Positions 22,901 through 35,814 of a DNA stretch of 64,000 nucleotides are shown in pieces (position 1 is the stretch's first letter; the number at the start of each line of letters is the position of its first letter). A program made the translations under genes and the position numbers. Origin of the DNA: Angiostrongylus vasorum. Lineage: Eukaryota; Nematoda; Chromadorea; Rhabditida; Metastrongylidae. Location of the stretch: positions 124,001 through 188,000 of the forward strand of contig JADANN010000228.1 in NCBI GenBank assembly GCA_018806985.1, given 5' to 3'. The notes under the pieces are model-generated. The model made no database searches. It worked only from the letters and a program-made list of their open reading frames with translations, and was not told where the DNA came from.

Positions 22901-25900
22901 CCGAATCGGTGTTCTTTCGGGGTCAGCAGAATGAGGTTCACTTAATTTTCCGTCTAGCGTTTGATACGCACGTATAGTTTACTAAACCCTGAACGTGGGG
23001 CTGAGGATACTAACATGTGGCTTTCTAATTTCTGCCAGAGTAGAAGAGTAGCTTGTTTGTTGGAAGCGACTCCTAATCGCCTGCCTCCCACATATTACCT
23101 CCCCCGTCACTTGAATGCAGGTTTATGACTGGATTAACTCGTCGAATACAATCCGCATTAACGAGAACACACCCATGCACGTATGCATGAATATGTCCTC
23201 GCAAACATAGAAAGTATTTGCCAAATCCGCACATCAGCAACAGGTGGTAATCCATCTCCTAGATCCATCTGCATCTCAGAGAAGCATGAGGTCGGTTTTG
23301 GTTTGCGATTAACACCCTATCCGCGACTTTGGGAGGCGCCACGTTGCCTCGCGACTAGCCGGCATAAGATCGCTCTCTGAGAGATTCTTTGAGCAGATTT
23401 ATGCACGAGCTGAAAATGTGATGGAAAGGACAGACAAAAGGAAGAGAGTGAACCGAAAAAAGACACGGATGGACGCGTGTGTGGCTCAAGTGAACGAATG
23501 CGTTCGGTTAGATGCTATTTAATGTAGATCTCAGAACAATACTCATTAACATCACCATGCACGAAACAGATGACCGCCATGGACGACGATGATTATAAGG
23601 GAACTCAGATGGAAAATATGATGCCACCTGCATGATTCAGCCATCAAAGGCAAAGAATGAATGAATGTGAAGCCTACAGGTAAACATTTACTCCGTTATT
23701 CATGTTACCTTCTCATTAAGAACTTTAATTCGATATTAGAAAAAGAAACGAATATGCCAAGTCTGGAGCTTAAACAGCTAATAAAAGAAGTGAATGGAAA
23801 GCAAACTCAAAAAAAAAAAAAGAAAATTACACGATCGATGTAAGCCGATGGATCCATTCCACCACGATCGCAAATAACGAGTACATTGCGATCTGTTGTA
23901 CTCTCTGCCTGATGGAAGTATGTCTGCAAGAGACAAACAAAATGCATGCATGAATGGATGCGTAAATGAAAAAAGCTTTCATAATTCGGCACTTTACTGA
24001 GCAAGAGGTCTGGGAATGTTTAGCTAACCGACAACACGCTGTTTGGAATTTTTGTGTCACAAAATTTGCAAACCAATATGCGGTTGATAATTCATTATGA
24101 TAAACGATAAAGGACGGCACTAATCAATCCCCTGAGGGATGCTCCATGCATTCGACTTCATCAATCATCGTTTGGAGGTGATTGAATGCATATCTGCCTT
24201 TAAAATGATATGCGGTGACCTAGCGATTTATCAAACCAGTGCTGCCATCCTCTCAGACAAGTTTGGTATCAATTTGCCTACCCCAGAGGGTTTGACGGCT
24301 TGGTGAGCCTGGGGCGCGGGAGATCGATCCTATGTGTGTGTTGCAGGGCTCCTCCGATCACTGCGTCACACGCACCCTTTCATTATGACATCTCAACTTT
24401 TTTATTATGTTTCCCTTCCGCCTATCTCACTGATGATATGCAATCACCAATAGATATTTCGGTGAGTGATATTCGACATTAACCTCTATATTCTCTAACA
24501 AAAATGAGCTTGGTAATAAGTTTTCAACAACCTGGCAAAACCACAAACTTCTACTATGCTATACATTTTTCGCTAAATTTGGACATCCATATCGTAACTA
24601 CTCTTTAACGTTACACTTCTCCTTCCATCAAGTATACATGATAATCAAACAGCTACTGCCTCTATAAATGTAACATCAAAAATGTTTTTTTATTTGCTGA
24701 GCAGATGAAGAAAACTACATTTTGAATTGTTATTTAAGTATTCATTAAACCTTCAATATGATCTTATAGTACGCTTTATGTATTACGAAATTTCCTTCAC
24801 TTTATAATTCCTAAATAGATTTCAGATGACGAAAGCACACTGGTAGTGATGTCGTTCATTATGAGCAACTCGATGGCTCAACCACGCAACGGGTTTACTA
24901 AGCTCTTCAACTTTTCAGTGTCGGCAAATTAGTAACAGACGTGCCTAAGATAAGCTGGCCTCTTCTAATTCACAAGGGCCGTGCAATGACCGACTGTTGG
25001 ACGATGCATTTTTTAGCAGCATGAAAACAAATCGAAATGGATGGCAACTGATCAACAACCGTCCTATATCAATTAACCTAGCTGAGTGAGGATGCTTTAT
25101 TCTTGTTGTGCTTTACTCTAAAACATTTGACTTAATACAACTACGAAGACTCACAACGCGAAGACCAAAGACTGTGGATCACCGACTCGGATCAACCTGG
25201 CTTTGATAAAGACGAAAGAGTCGAAACACTAGCCGAATAAAAGTCGTATAACAACCTCGTCCTGGCTTAATAATCTAACAAAACATTAAATGCCTAAATT
25301 ATAACATCAGACTATCTCTATCTTCTCTAACGTAATATCTCCTATTACTCCACCATGCACTTTACCCAGAACGTTTAACCAAGAACTAAGTATTAACATT
25401 AGGAATATAGCGAACCCTAGTGATGGTCTCGGATCCTTTTTACAATTATCTCATCCACGAATTACTCCCTATAAATTGTTTCTACTTCGACAGGATTCCA
25501 AAAACTGATTTTTATAAAATGCTCCTTTAAAGCGAAAACATCAGTAAATAACGAAAAGATTTTTTTGGCTAAATTCGAGTAAGCCATGTTTTCCACAGAT
25601 TCAGCTTGCTACATCGTCTTCGAACGATCAAATGATAGATGACAAAACTCGGTGCTGTTCAAAGCCGCTGCTCTCATTTCTGGAAGAATCCAACACGCAA
25701 GGTAGTAAACGATCACGCTTGAACCACGACCACAGTCTAGCACAATAATGAGGACGGAAAAGCCCACAGATGCTTAAATAACAGCCGAGTCCAAATCTGA
25801 ACTCGAAATAGATGCAAAACAGCGAAACGAATGGAATAAGTGCTGGAGCCCCCATGAATACAGAGATGGGTGAACTAAGTGTATAAGCACAGTGTTACCC

Positions 25901-28032
25901 CCACTTCTTTTTCCAGCGTTCCATACATTGCTACTTCCTTACTCTAAAACACGACTGCACCATGTCTTCGGTTGCGTAGCCCACTTTTCTTAATAAATAC
26001 ACCGAGTTAGACCTAGTAAAAATACGGTGCAGATCTACGAATATTCACCATTACATGGATACAAAAAAGCCAATCAAAAAATGAAGGATCGGAAACGAAA
26101 GCTAGTACGAATTGCTTCAAAGATTCGCAGTACACTGAATCAAAACTCCTACTCCAAATACAATAGTGTTTTAAAGCGTTCTAGTATTTCAAACCTTATG
26201 AAATATTGACACCCCGTTCAACAAAACATTAGTAGAAAAATAGAACAACCGTACATCTTCAATTTGTAGCATCGTCTTCAGCAAATCCTTTTGAAAAAGA
26301 TACGTTTGCTCGTAGTTGAGCTCAGCAAATTTCACACGTCCTCCTAATAGAATTGTTGCCGTTTCTGGTACCGTGAACACTTTCCAACCGATGTTTTCAA
26401 AGAATGTGGCAAGACGATCCTTAAAATATGTTTACGTTTACTAGAAGTATACATTATTTAAACAGAATAGTAGCATAGTGTAAAATAAATGCAGTTTTAT
26501 ACTAGGAATTCCAAACCATTACAACTAGATGAGGCAATTTTACTAGTTAAAATAAGAACCATTGGATACCACACATTCTTCCCCAATAATATACAAGTTT
26601 ACTTTCATCTCGAAAGGATTCTTCAGCTAATAGTTATTGAGATGAGCTGGTTCAGAGTTTTCGTAGCCCATTTCATTCAACAACTCCTTCTTCTTATCCT
26701 TATACGAAACTCCTTATACGGAGTTTGTTATGCGACGTATGGGTGGACGGCATCTTGCAACAGAATTCATTAACATATAGCGTTAGCAGATGTTCCAGTA
26801 ACCCGTGTTATCGATCTTTTTGACAATATTTATCTGTTTTTGATGCATCGGGTAAAACTGAAATGGTTATAGGATGCGATTCTATATGAAGAGCTCAAAA
26901 AAAATTCACCACGGCCTTCTTTTGATGCAGATTCGGTGTCGCAAACGCCGTCGATTATTACATAAGACTCAATTTTGACCCTACCTCTCAATGCGACTGA
27001 GAAATAGTCTTTCGTTATTTTGCAAAAGAAGCCCAGAGCAGATTTAATAACGGAGGTCTCCAAATGCTTATGGAGAATTCGTAACTTTGAGAACATCAGA
27101 AACATCAGGATTCTGTCCTACAGAGATGAATTTACAACTTATTAGCAAAAATGTGCAGATTATCAGGGATCTAGCTTCGAAGATAAAACCGTATTGAAAC
27201 TTATTCATTTCATTTCTTTACTTATTCACTTATTGGTTCATTTACATGAGCCGGCTTCAGATATCTTGCCGAACCCTGAACTTTTTCATTCAGTTCGTTT
27301 TCTTACATTTTTCGTCCATGGAAGTTTACAAATTTACGCGTGGATGGGTTCGGCTACCACTTGAGGAATTTGCCCTTGTCATAAAAAGCCGCTGAATGCT
27401 GGTCTAGTTGATTCTCATGTCTACTGACTTTGTGAATCGCAGGGGGTTTTTTTCTAACAAGTCTGGCACCAATTTGCCGACTCCAGAAGGATGAAAGACC
27501 TGATTATCCCGTAGTGGGTCGTGTCCTCGAGCCTGGTTACTGCAATTTAATAACTACGATCCAAAACCGCAACTACTTGAAGAAAACAAAAACCCCAACG
27601 TCATACTAGATGTAGTGATACATAGAAATTTACTATTTAACAAAACCGTACACTCAGTTACATTTAACATTTACTAAACAGCATTTACTGACGCTTGACG
27701 TCGAACTCAGTCACAGATAAAGATAATGTGTCCGATAGAATTTTACCCGTTAATCAAATGATAAAGAATAATTTATTAGTATTTTAAATAGCTTTGCCGT
27801 TTTGTTAGAAACTGGATGGTGGCCTAAGACTGAAAAAAACCGAGTATTGTCGAACTTTTAACATTCCAAATACGATACTTGAGACAATTTGAGCTATAGT
27901 GCAGCTTACCTGTCCAGTTGTCTTGCCGCCGCAAGGACCACCGGTGAGTACCAACTTGTAGACCTTACATGTTTTTGCCTTTGGATCACCTATATCGATT
28001 CCTATTTCCATTCCTGGAATTTTTTCCGTCAT
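16921..28032 (-). CDS. ttd14: TTD14-type protein (P-loop GTP/phosphoinositide-binding AAA_28 domain plus CYTH-like domain)
   Basis: Drosophila TTD14 binds GTP and phosphoinositide and controls trafficking of the TRPL channel; a membrane-trafficking role here is inferred. Exons in transcript order: 28032-27910, 26419-26255, 23923-23831, 20776-20705, 19492-19376, 19121-19038, 18854-18799, 18618-18513, 18042-17954, 17703-17601, 17525-17382, 17028-16921. All phases agree and the frame is clean for about 419 residues. Visible motifs: P-loop GGPCGGKTT (about 31-39), VPETA (58-62), [16 protein letters not shown] (111-126), [13 protein letters not shown] (154-166), [10 protein letters not shown] (194-203), and a C-terminal CYTH-like half with [17 protein letters not shown] and a basic HKRRR. 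The start at 28032 reads MTEKIPG; a second ATG at 28011 follows a possible acceptor TTCCAG, so the N-terminus may be seven residues shorter. A 33-nt in-phase segment at 19306-19274 could be an optional exon. Confidence 0.93.
18075..18475. repeat. R5 repeat filling a TTD14 intron
   Basis: The intron 18043-18512 is almost wholly occupied by a GC-richer block starting near cctcccaaagctttaccacc and including ggcagcagactttggccagg and a downstream segment ending ggttatccaagtatccaag. The second half is repeated at 62577-62735. It shows no open frame. Confidence 0.65.
20043..20345 (+). repeat. R3 repeat with terminal hairpin
   Basis: An R3 unit (core around cagcttacctgggttcaagg, head around gtggtgaacgcggtaatccc, end near caaatagctcagtatcat) preceded by a hairpin: 20043-20062 pairs with 20067-20086 (one mismatch, four-base loop). 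It lies in the TTD14 intron 19493-20704. Confidence 0.7.
20777..21639. other. TTD14 intron interior, nothing recognised
   Basis: AT-rich intron sequence upstream (in plus-strand order) of the mariner remnant. I see no exon or named repeat. The minus-strand open frame 21145-21411 has no recognisable motif. Confidence 0.4.
21640..21990 (+). mobile_element. Mariner-type transposase remnant
   Basis: Around 21880-21960 the plus strand reads [13 protein letters not shown], a stop, then [11 protein letters not shown]. This is a degraded form of the second catalytic-aspartate block of mariner transposases (consensus HDNARPHTA, then a WELLPHPAYSPDL-like stretch). An in-frame stop interrupts it. It sits in a TTD14 intron and is surely inactive. 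Confidence 0.7.
22170..22574 (+). other. Unrecognised 134-codon open frame in a TTD14 intron
   Basis: One of the two longest ATG-started frames in the window. The peptide is polar and basic at its end, with no signal peptide, membrane segment or motif I know. It runs antisense to TTD14 within intron 20777-23830, right after the mariner remnant. It may be part of an uncharacterised repeat; I would not call it a gene without expression data. Confidence 0.2.
22840..23000 (-). mobile_element. RTE retrotransposon fragment
   Basis: The block gagattttagcagcctctcc to ccctgaacgtgggg matches 60125-60270 in the same orientation, which continues into recognisable RTE reverse transcriptase. No complete motif is left here. 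Confidence 0.55.
24120..24377 (-). repeat. R1 SINE-like element
   Basis: Reverse-orientation R1: it starts with the tail complement (tcaatcccctgagggatgct), passes the core (gacaagtttggtatcaattt), and ends with the head complement (ctgcgtcacacgcacc). It lies in the TTD14 intron 23924-26254, in the same sense as the gene. Confidence 0.72.
24378..26254. other. TTD14 intron, nothing recognised
   Basis: AT-rich intron sequence between the R1 copy and the second TTD14 exon. Phases join exon 26255-26419 directly to exon 23831-23923, so no coding exon is needed here. Confidence 0.5.
27293..27545 (-). repeat. R2 SINE-like element, diverged
   Basis: A decayed R2 copy: gctgaatgctggtctagttg, then gtctggcaccaatttgccga and ctccagaaggatgaaagacc. 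It lies in the first TTD14 intron. Confidence 0.5.
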
Positions 28033-28529
28033 TATAGTGTATGACGTTATATTTGAATAATTATAGAATCTCACGTATTATTATACACCCTAATTCCACT
28101 CCATGGGTTCGTGGTTGACTGGAGAATTAATACTACAATCAACTTCATACTAACGACTAAGTAATTTTCTTACAAGCATGATGATGAAGCCCGAGGAATG
28201 TTGGTCATGAAACGAATTGTGACAGTTAGTGAAGTAATTACATTATAGTGAATTAAACGAACAACCCCAAACTTTTCTATGATATTCTGTGTCCGTGCAA
28301 ATGAAAATACCTTTCTCTGAAGAGAACGTTGAATATTTCGTAAATGCTTAAAATAGATAACTTTACACTATCCATAAAAAATCAGTATCCAGTAAGTATG
28401 AGGAGTGAATAAACTCAGGAAATTTCCAGGCATCTTGAAAGCAGACCACTTCAGGAAGTTGAATAATCGTAACACATATAGTGGAGGAACTGATGTGAAG
28501 CGCATAGCATGATAATATAAAGCTTAAAA
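28033..28529. other. Region upstream of TTD14
   Basis: This is where the TTD14 promoter should lie. The stretch is AT-rich, with no CAAT or TATA arrangement I would defend and no spliced-leader-type site other than the TTCCAG at 28012-28017 inside the first exon. Confidence 0.35.
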
Positions 28530-28745
28530 GCGTTCGGTGTTTACGGATACGTCATGCATTTGGCTTCATCATGCATAGTAGACATGACTGGATGAACATC
28601 TAGTCTGTACAATGACTTGCAATACCCTTTCAATGTATATAGTCAGTGTTATTTATCCTCTCAAACAGATTTGGAACCAATTGGTCCAACACAGAAAGAG
28701 GGATCGTTTAGTTGCTCCAGGAGTTGGATAGAAGCAACGATCAAG
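28530..28745 (-). repeat. R1 SINE-like element, heavily diverged
   Basis: The order gttcggtgtttacggatacg, tcatgcatttggcttcatca, ctcaaacagatttggaacca follows the reverse R1 layout at low identity, without the tRNA-like head. Confidence 0.45.
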
Positions 28746-28989
28746 AGCTAGTCTCAGGTCACTTTTAAATACAACAGTACACATGCCAACGTGATAAAAC
28801 ACGACAACTAAATTACCTAGAACATGAAAACTTAAATAAATGGAGGGAAACAAGTGAGTTTATATACATACGTTCCAGAAAAAGCATACTTCGTAATGAA
28901 TGGTAGCGAGCGAAACCTCATCAAGAAAGAAGAAAGACAACGAATCATTTTCTTGGTGATTTCCATTCATGCACATCTAGTATAAAAGA

Positions 28990-29267
28990 TAAAGGATAAA
29001 GCTCCCGGCGTTGATCAATCCCTGAGGGATGCGCCATGCACTCGACTTCATTAAGTATCGTTGGAGGTCATTGAATGCATACCTCGCCTTTGCAATGACT
29101 CCCGATGGCCTACCGATGTATCGAGCCAGCGCTGCTATCCTCCCAGACAATTATGGTACCAATTTCCCGACCCGGAGGGATGGAAGGTTTGGTGGGCCAT
29201 GGGCGAGCGGATCGATTCCACGTGTGTGCCGCAGTGGCGCCTCCAAGCACTACGCCACACGCGCCCT
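28990..29267 (-). repeat. R1 SINE-like element, full length
   Basis: A clear reverse-orientation copy: tail complement aaaggataaagctcccggcg and gatgcgccatgcactcgact, core at 29135-29185, head complement ctacgccacacgcgccc. The several open frames across it are repeat artefacts. Confidence 0.82.
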
Positions 29268-29600
29268 ACACATCTAGTATAATGATAAGAATTCAAATGA
29301 GCAGAAATGGTGATAACCAAAGAAACAAATCTGCACACTAGAAAAATCCGGTTTCTAGTACAGTTTCACGAAAACCGAATCCTTTAAATGATTTATTAAC
29401 TCGAAACATCCAAAAAAAAACGTTGCCCTACTGGCATCTGATCCAAGATTTAGAAAGATAAGTAGAAGGAATTAGACCCGTTAGCATTAATCCGTGGTGT
29501 TCTTTAGGTAGTAGGTTAACAGCAGGCAGCTCAAAACTATTCCAGTAACACCTGACGATGTTTCCATGGTAGATGGAAATTTGTTAGTGAATTTTCCGCA

Positions 29601-29936
29601 CTATTCACATTCCCATTCAACGAAAAACACTGCATCACATGAATCGTCGAACGAAGAAAAATATAAAACCAAGTCGATCAAAGAACTCTGCCTGGGATTT
29701 TGTTGATGATTTTTCGAAAAGAACAGGAATTTCTCCATTAATCTAAAAGCGATCGACCACATTATGTCTCGAAGTGCGCCAATTAGTTGGAGAAATATGA
29801 TTTCGTAGCTGGATAAGCTGACAATCCAGTCAAAGGTTGAAATGGCTACATTCAATATAAACGATGCTATGATAAGATAAAATGTAAACGATGTGAAGAA
29901 TGTGTAGTGTTCTTCATAACATACAAAGTTCATCAT
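29601..29936 (-). other. Unrecognised 111-codon hydrophobic open frame
   Basis: A minus-strand frame with two or three hydrophobic stretches (for example FTFYLIIASFILNVAIST). It could be a remnant of a nematode chemoreceptor-like membrane protein, but no family signature is visible and no flanking exons were found. Confidence 0.15.
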
Positions 29937-29954
29937 GGATAAAAAAAGTAATAC

Positions 29955-30230
29955 AACGTTCGGCGTTGATCAATCCCTTAGCTATTCGCCATGCACACAA
30001 CTTCACTCAGCATCGTAGAGGTGACTGAATGAATATTTGGGTTATACATGAATTTTTGGGGCCTAATGAATGATTTAGGTCAGTGTTTTTGTTCTCCTAG
30101 ACAGAGTCTAGTGTCCCTCTATCAGTCCTGAAAGGATGGAGGCCTTGGTTTGTTATAGAGGCGGTGGAGTCGAACCGAAAACCAGACGTATATTGCAAGC
30201 ACCTCTAGCCACTGTGCTACATGTGCTCTT
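29955..30230 (-). repeat. R1 SINE-like element, diverged
   Basis: Reverse-orientation R1: cggcgttgatcaatccctta, gccatgcacacaacttcact, and head complement ctagccactgtgctacatgt. Confidence 0.6.
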
Positions 30231-30859
30231 TTCAACACAGAGAACAGGTGAAGCGTTCGAAGACCACTCCGTTTTCCCAACAGAATCGTCATCATATCAT
30301 ATATCATATAGAATCATATTTAATGCAAAAAAAAAACACACACACACCTCAGTGAAAAGATGCCAGATGTCCTGTCGTATTTGGTCCTGTCAGGACCGCT
30401 TACCGAAAAGAGATTTTCCTGAGCACATAGATCAATGAAGAAACACTCTGAAATGGAACAGATGTAGATAAAGACGTTAATCTTACTGTTGATAGTACAC
30501 AGTGAAAGCAACCAGCAACTACCAGAATTAATTTAACGGTCTATGGTAGGGCTGAAAAAATGCGATAGGACATTTCCAAATACAAAAATCAAGAAATAAC
30601 TCTCTCGTCACATGTCATAACTGCTTTCCTAGAGACCATAGATGATCGGAAGAAAGTTTGCTCCATTCGCACAACAGGGCTACCCAATGGACCTTGTACC
30701 TATTGCTGGATAAGAAGGTAAAGCACTTATAAAGAAACACATAGTTTTTTTTTAACTAGTTTTTGATGGTAGGCACGTCATGGCTACCTTGTCGGGTCCT
30801 TTTGGGAAAGGAGACTTCAAATTAGGATTACGCGGAAAAGGGCTTAATTTTTTATAGGT

Positions 30860-30970
30860 AAGTAACCTGCATGCACTTCACAGTCATTTGACTGCAATCT
30901 TGTGCCTAATCAACGTAGAGGACTCCCCTAAGTAACTTGCATACACTTCACTGTCATCTCACTGCAGGCG
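30860..30970 (+). repeat. Short direct repeat, period ~70 bp
   Basis: aagtaacctgcatgcacttc at 30860 recurs as aagtaacttgcatacacttc at 30930; about 37 bp of each copy match with few changes. Confidence 0.6.
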
Positions 30971-31018
30971 TAGAGTACGTAATCAGCACATAAACGAAGA
31001 TATTTACGACAGGAATTA

Positions 31019-31190
31019 AGTAATGACTTTCGGTGCCCTACCAATGTATCACTTCAATGTTTCCAACCTCCTAGGCAAGAGTCTGCCACCACTTTCCCGA
31101 CTGCGTGTGTGATGAAAGATTTGGTGAGCGATAGAAACAACGACATTTGTATTGCAGGGCACTTCCAACCACCACGCTACACCCAACCCA
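31019..31190 (-). repeat. R1 SINE-like element, head half
   Basis: Reverse-orientation fragment with ggtgccctaccaatgtatca, then the core around gcaagagtctgccaccactt, and the head complement caccacgctacaccc. Confidence 0.5.
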
Positions 31191-31585
31191 AAGTATCCTA
31201 AATTCTTTATGCTAAAGTATTGGGATGATGCAAATAAATGTCCGATCTTGCACAGAATTCGCATTCTTTTGCTTTATGAGTTCGTGGACGCACATAAGAG
31301 GAACGTTGGGGACGCACATAATCATTTGATGGCAATCATCTGAAGACGGTAGTAGATGCCCACCATTTAAAAAAAATATTCGAAAGATTGCGAAATCATC
31401 TATAAGGATTTTAATGGGTGAACGACGAATTAAACGATTATTCAATAAACATCATTATGAACTCCGCTCTGCGCTTCTCTTGTTCAATAGATGTTACTGA
31501 TTTTTCGAAAGAATTGTAAGGTGCGAGGAAAGTCAAATCCTATGCGACAGTCGACGACGTCCAACCCAGTGCTTGACACGAGAAA

Positions 31586-31738
31586 CCACAATGATGCTGA
31601 GATGTTTGCAAAACTCCGGACCGCAGGTGTATGCCGTGGGGAACGAACGCGCTATTTTTCCTTTCCGGGGGAGTAACGCGCTCACCATCAAACCATGCGG
31701 GTCTTTCGTTTCGCCTGTCTCTCAGCTAGTTCTATCTC
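31586..31738 (-). repeat. R3 repeat, single partial copy
   Basis: Reverse-orientation R3: acaatgatgctgagatgttt, then ggaacgaacgcgctattttt, then cctgtctctcagctagttct. It is truncated before the R3/R4 module. Confidence 0.7.
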
Positions 31739-31759
31739 CTAAACGTTTTTCAGAGTGAA

Positions 31760-34230
31760 ATTTTCCCAAAAAAAGAACCATGGCAGCTATTTGTTGAGTA
31801 ACAGCTAGATGAATTCGGCATAGTTTTCTAAACCTCATCGAAACGACCAAAGCATAGAAGCGCTGTGACGAGCGCTATTAAAAAATTGTAATGTGTGCAT
31901 CCAGAGGCGATCAACAGAACTGATGGTCCCTTCCCTGTTGCATTACAACACTTCATTACACGTTACACATTTGATATAGCAGAGGCTGAACGAATTCGAC
32001 AACGAAACACTCTGTCCAATCTAGCGCACTCTCCGATTTGAGAAGACGTTAGTTCATCGTTCCGTCTCTGCAAGAATCTTTTTGCCTCCGACGTAACTGC
32101 AGAATTCTAGATTGCTGAAATAAAGAAGCATGTGTTTTAGGGATAGAAATGTATGGATTCTGGAGAATCTTGTTATTGATTCAAGTGTAAGTGAGCCGAG
32201 TTGTGGTATTTAAAAGTTCTCATCAAAATCCGACACTACTTGTTCACTGAGTGAAACCAATCTGGTTCATCCAGAACAACGGCTCCATCTCTTGTCTTCC
32301 GTTATTTGATTGAAAACTGCAACCATAGCAATGCAAGTGGTTCACCCAAATTTATTCCGAACGTATTTCCCATATTCATGTTGCCAAGCAATCACCAATC
32401 ACTCAAGGGAATCACCAATCAGAATGTCCAAACGACGTACTCACTACCGTCTAGGAACATCATGGAAACTTCCCGACTTAATGTGTTCCATCGTTACTCC
32501 ACAATACTTCGCCACCTTACTGTGACTGTGGTGTGTTATTCAGTTTTAAATTGGGACTCCTACAGTAGGGTGGTTCATTCTGATTTCAGAAAAACAGATA
32601 CGATAATCATTGGTGTTAAAGAACCATTAACCAGTGATCTGTTTCAGACCATGAAAATTACGAGTTATGAATAATGAGTAAAGTAAGAAATATAAATGGA
32701 ACTCTGTGAAGAAAACCATACTAGCAGAAAACATTCGTCACTTATCTCAATGACAATTACTGCTTACAATTCACTACTTTCAGATGAACTTCCGTATCAG
32801 AGTGCTGTGGGAGGAAACCGAAAGGCGTAAGAGATTACGGAAGTTGAATGTATGATTAATTTTGTGTTGTTTAATGAAATGTCGTAGCGAATTCTCTAAA
32901 AGACAGAATACTGCTCATCTCAGGATGACCTTTAAAAATGTAGTAATACCTTTTCTTCTTCAGGAAAAGTCAACTGTAAAGTAACAGGATACACGATGTG
33001 AATTGACTATACAAACAAGTAATCAATAATAATCAATAAACGTTGATAAAGGCTAACAACTAAGCTCCCTACCGTTAGCCATTACAAAAACCGTCAGTTC
33101 CTACGATTTGATGCTTTCATAAACAGAAACACGAGACAATTTTTCAGCGGACGAACGAAATCATAAGTTCTCTTATCATTAAGAGTTTAATGCGAATCAA
33201 TAACAATGAGGAATAGTAGTATATGAGTGGCAAAAACAGGAGTTAACAACTTTACGAAACTCATCAGATACTTTACGAGCAATCAGCATGAATGAAGTGG
33301 GACATGATAACGGGGTGGCGGTCAGAGACGGAGAGTAAAGAGATTTGGCGCGCGAAAAGCGCACTTTACCCGCCGGATTGCATTCGCACTATCAGCTGCC
33401 AACATCTTCATTAAGATTCTAAGACTCTATAAAAAAAGAACATTAACCGCACTTTTCAGTTTCCTATAGCTCTATCTTTAATTCAGGCTTGATGATATGA
33501 CTCGATGTGGTTTTGGTGTAGGTAGTTGACGAGGATTTCAGTGCGATTTCACGAAGTTCTATGAGGTTCTGAAAGTTCAGAAAGACATCTGGAATGTCTT
33601 TGAACAACTGATGTACTTGGAAAGACTGAATTTTTACCAATTTCAGAATTGAAAGGCTTCAGTTTTGGAAAATGTTGTTCTCACCAAGCTCTAAAGAAGG
33701 CTAAGTCACGTAAACGTTGACCGTTGCGTGAGCCTCATCAAACAAACCTCTTAATAATCTCGTACCATTTCATCAAATGCAGTTCATTTGGACAAAACCA
33801 CAACAACAACAATAACAGTTCAGACATCCATACAGCTATGTTCTCTCGTAATTGATTATGAGGGAGAACTAGAAATTTAATCAAATAAATTCCATGTAGA
33901 GTCTATGAAAGATACATGAACAGCATTACCTTACGAGAAAATAGTCCTTCATAACATTTTGTGAGGAGAAGGAAAAATGTTAGTTAAGTGTTCTGCTCAA
34001 TTATCGAGAATGGAAAGCAAGCAGTATGATGTCGTCTATCCACAAGCATCCCGAAAAAAAATCGATTTCTCTATGACGATGACATATGGCACCCCCGACA
34101 GAACCCTCCACAATCGCACTGTGTACGGAGAGCCGATGGCAGCTATAGTTTGAAACTTAACGCTATAAAAAAAAGGTCCTGGACTATTTTGAATATGTTC
34201 AGTTTAATGTTATTACCAGTTTCGTTCTCA
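31760..34230. other. Intergenic stretch without recognised genes
   Basis: The 122-codon plus-strand frame at 32306-32674 has no known motif. A GC-richer patch at 33310-33400 (including gagatttggcgcgcgaaaag) stands out from the surroundings and could be regulatory, but nothing downstream of it reads as an exon. Confidence 0.35.
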
Positions 34231-34247
34231 TAAAGAATGAAATCAGT

Positions 34248-34660
34248 TCCAATGATGCTGAGATATTTACAAAATCTCCGGGATCGCAGGTGTCTGCGGT
34301 GGAGAACGAACGCGCTATTGTCCTTTCCGGTTAGTAACGCGTTCACCACCATACCATGCGGGTCTTTCGTTTCGCCTGTATCTCAGCTAGTTCTATCGAT
34401 CTTTGCCATCAGCAATCACCCGTCAGCGAGATTGATCTGTGGAGCCCAAATCGGCAACGAAGCCAGTTAAGCTGAGGCTGTAGTTATAATCACAAATATG
34501 GTGGTGAATGCGTTATTCCCCGGAAACGACAATAGCGCGTTCGTTCCCCACCGCAGACACCTGCGGTCCGGAGTTTTGCAAATATCTCAGCATCATTAAA
34601 GTTATATTTCGCAATATATACCCTCCCGTTAAAAAGGAGCAGGCAGTAAATAATAAGTTA
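34248..34660. repeat. Inverted pair of R3 repeats
   Basis: A reverse R3 copy (34248 to about 34496, from aatgatgctgagatatttac to gctgaggctgtagttataat) is followed directly by a forward copy that starts inside the tRNA-like part (atggtggtgaatgcgttatt) and ends at tctcagcatcattaaagtta and the R3 tail. Confidence 0.75.
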
Positions 34661-35814
34661 AAATAATGAAATCAATGCTCGTTTCGATGATACTTCATTA
34701 CTTTTTTTCGAGAAGGACCGGATTTGTCATCATGGGAAAAAAAACAGTTATAGTTTTTATCGGAGAAATAATTGCTGAAAGAGATGACATCGATGAGAAT
34801 AACAAGGGATGGGATTGTATGAAACACCTTAACACTTTCATCTCATTAAGAGATTTTGATACGCCAATCTGCGGATTTCCTGAGAATTCTCGGATTTTTT
34901 TTTATAGGCATTTCACTATAATAGATGTATTCTGAAGGACTACGTTATATTTTTGCAGTAGTATCTCTATTTAAGATATTGATCATCTGTCGTTTATCAC
35001 TATTTTATTGTAATGAATAGGGTATCAACGGGTGTTCTACTGGAATTTGTAGCAGAAGTTCATTGTTCGGACGAGAACATCCAAACTGAAACGAACAAAA
35101 GAGCAAATCGAGTCCAGAGATTACTATTATCCTAGTGACATACTGACTGAAAGGTGGTAGATTTGATTCTGATTCTTGACATCCACTTAATGCCTTTGGT
35201 TGCAACTAGAGGTGTACATTGTCACGGCTGTCACAAGTTTTTTTAGTGTAGAAATGCTTGGCGGACGTAAAGAACATCAGCTGCTTGAGGAACTTTATCA
35301 GAGGGCACATAGTGGTAAAGATATATTGCCCAAATATCTAGGTATAGATGGTCGTGGTAGGTTTTGAGAGGATATTTTATATTACTGTAATGTGACTGAA
35401 ACAAGACCTTATTAATAAAAGTAAGAGCTATTGTTACAAGCAGAATGTTGTCGATATAGAACTGTAATACCTTGCAGACAACGATTTCTTCGAAAGAGCT
35501 CCAAGCAGCGACTTGGTGATTGAAAATATTTTCAGCTACTGGTTGCCAATAAGTTTGAAAAAAATGCTAACAATCTCGCTGAATTTCCACAGAGCACGGA
35601 GGATGAGGTAGAATTTTGTCCACAAATTCGTCTAACGTCTACAGCGTTAGCTGTGGGACGTGTTCACACGTGTGCTCGAGTGCTATCATGTAGTAGAACT
35701 GGATCTTTTCTTTTGGCCACGTCTGAATACACACACGATTTTTTCACGACACTACTTCTCAGCTGTTATAGTTTTGCCAAGATTTAGAATTTCTTGATAG
35801 AATTGTGCAACTGC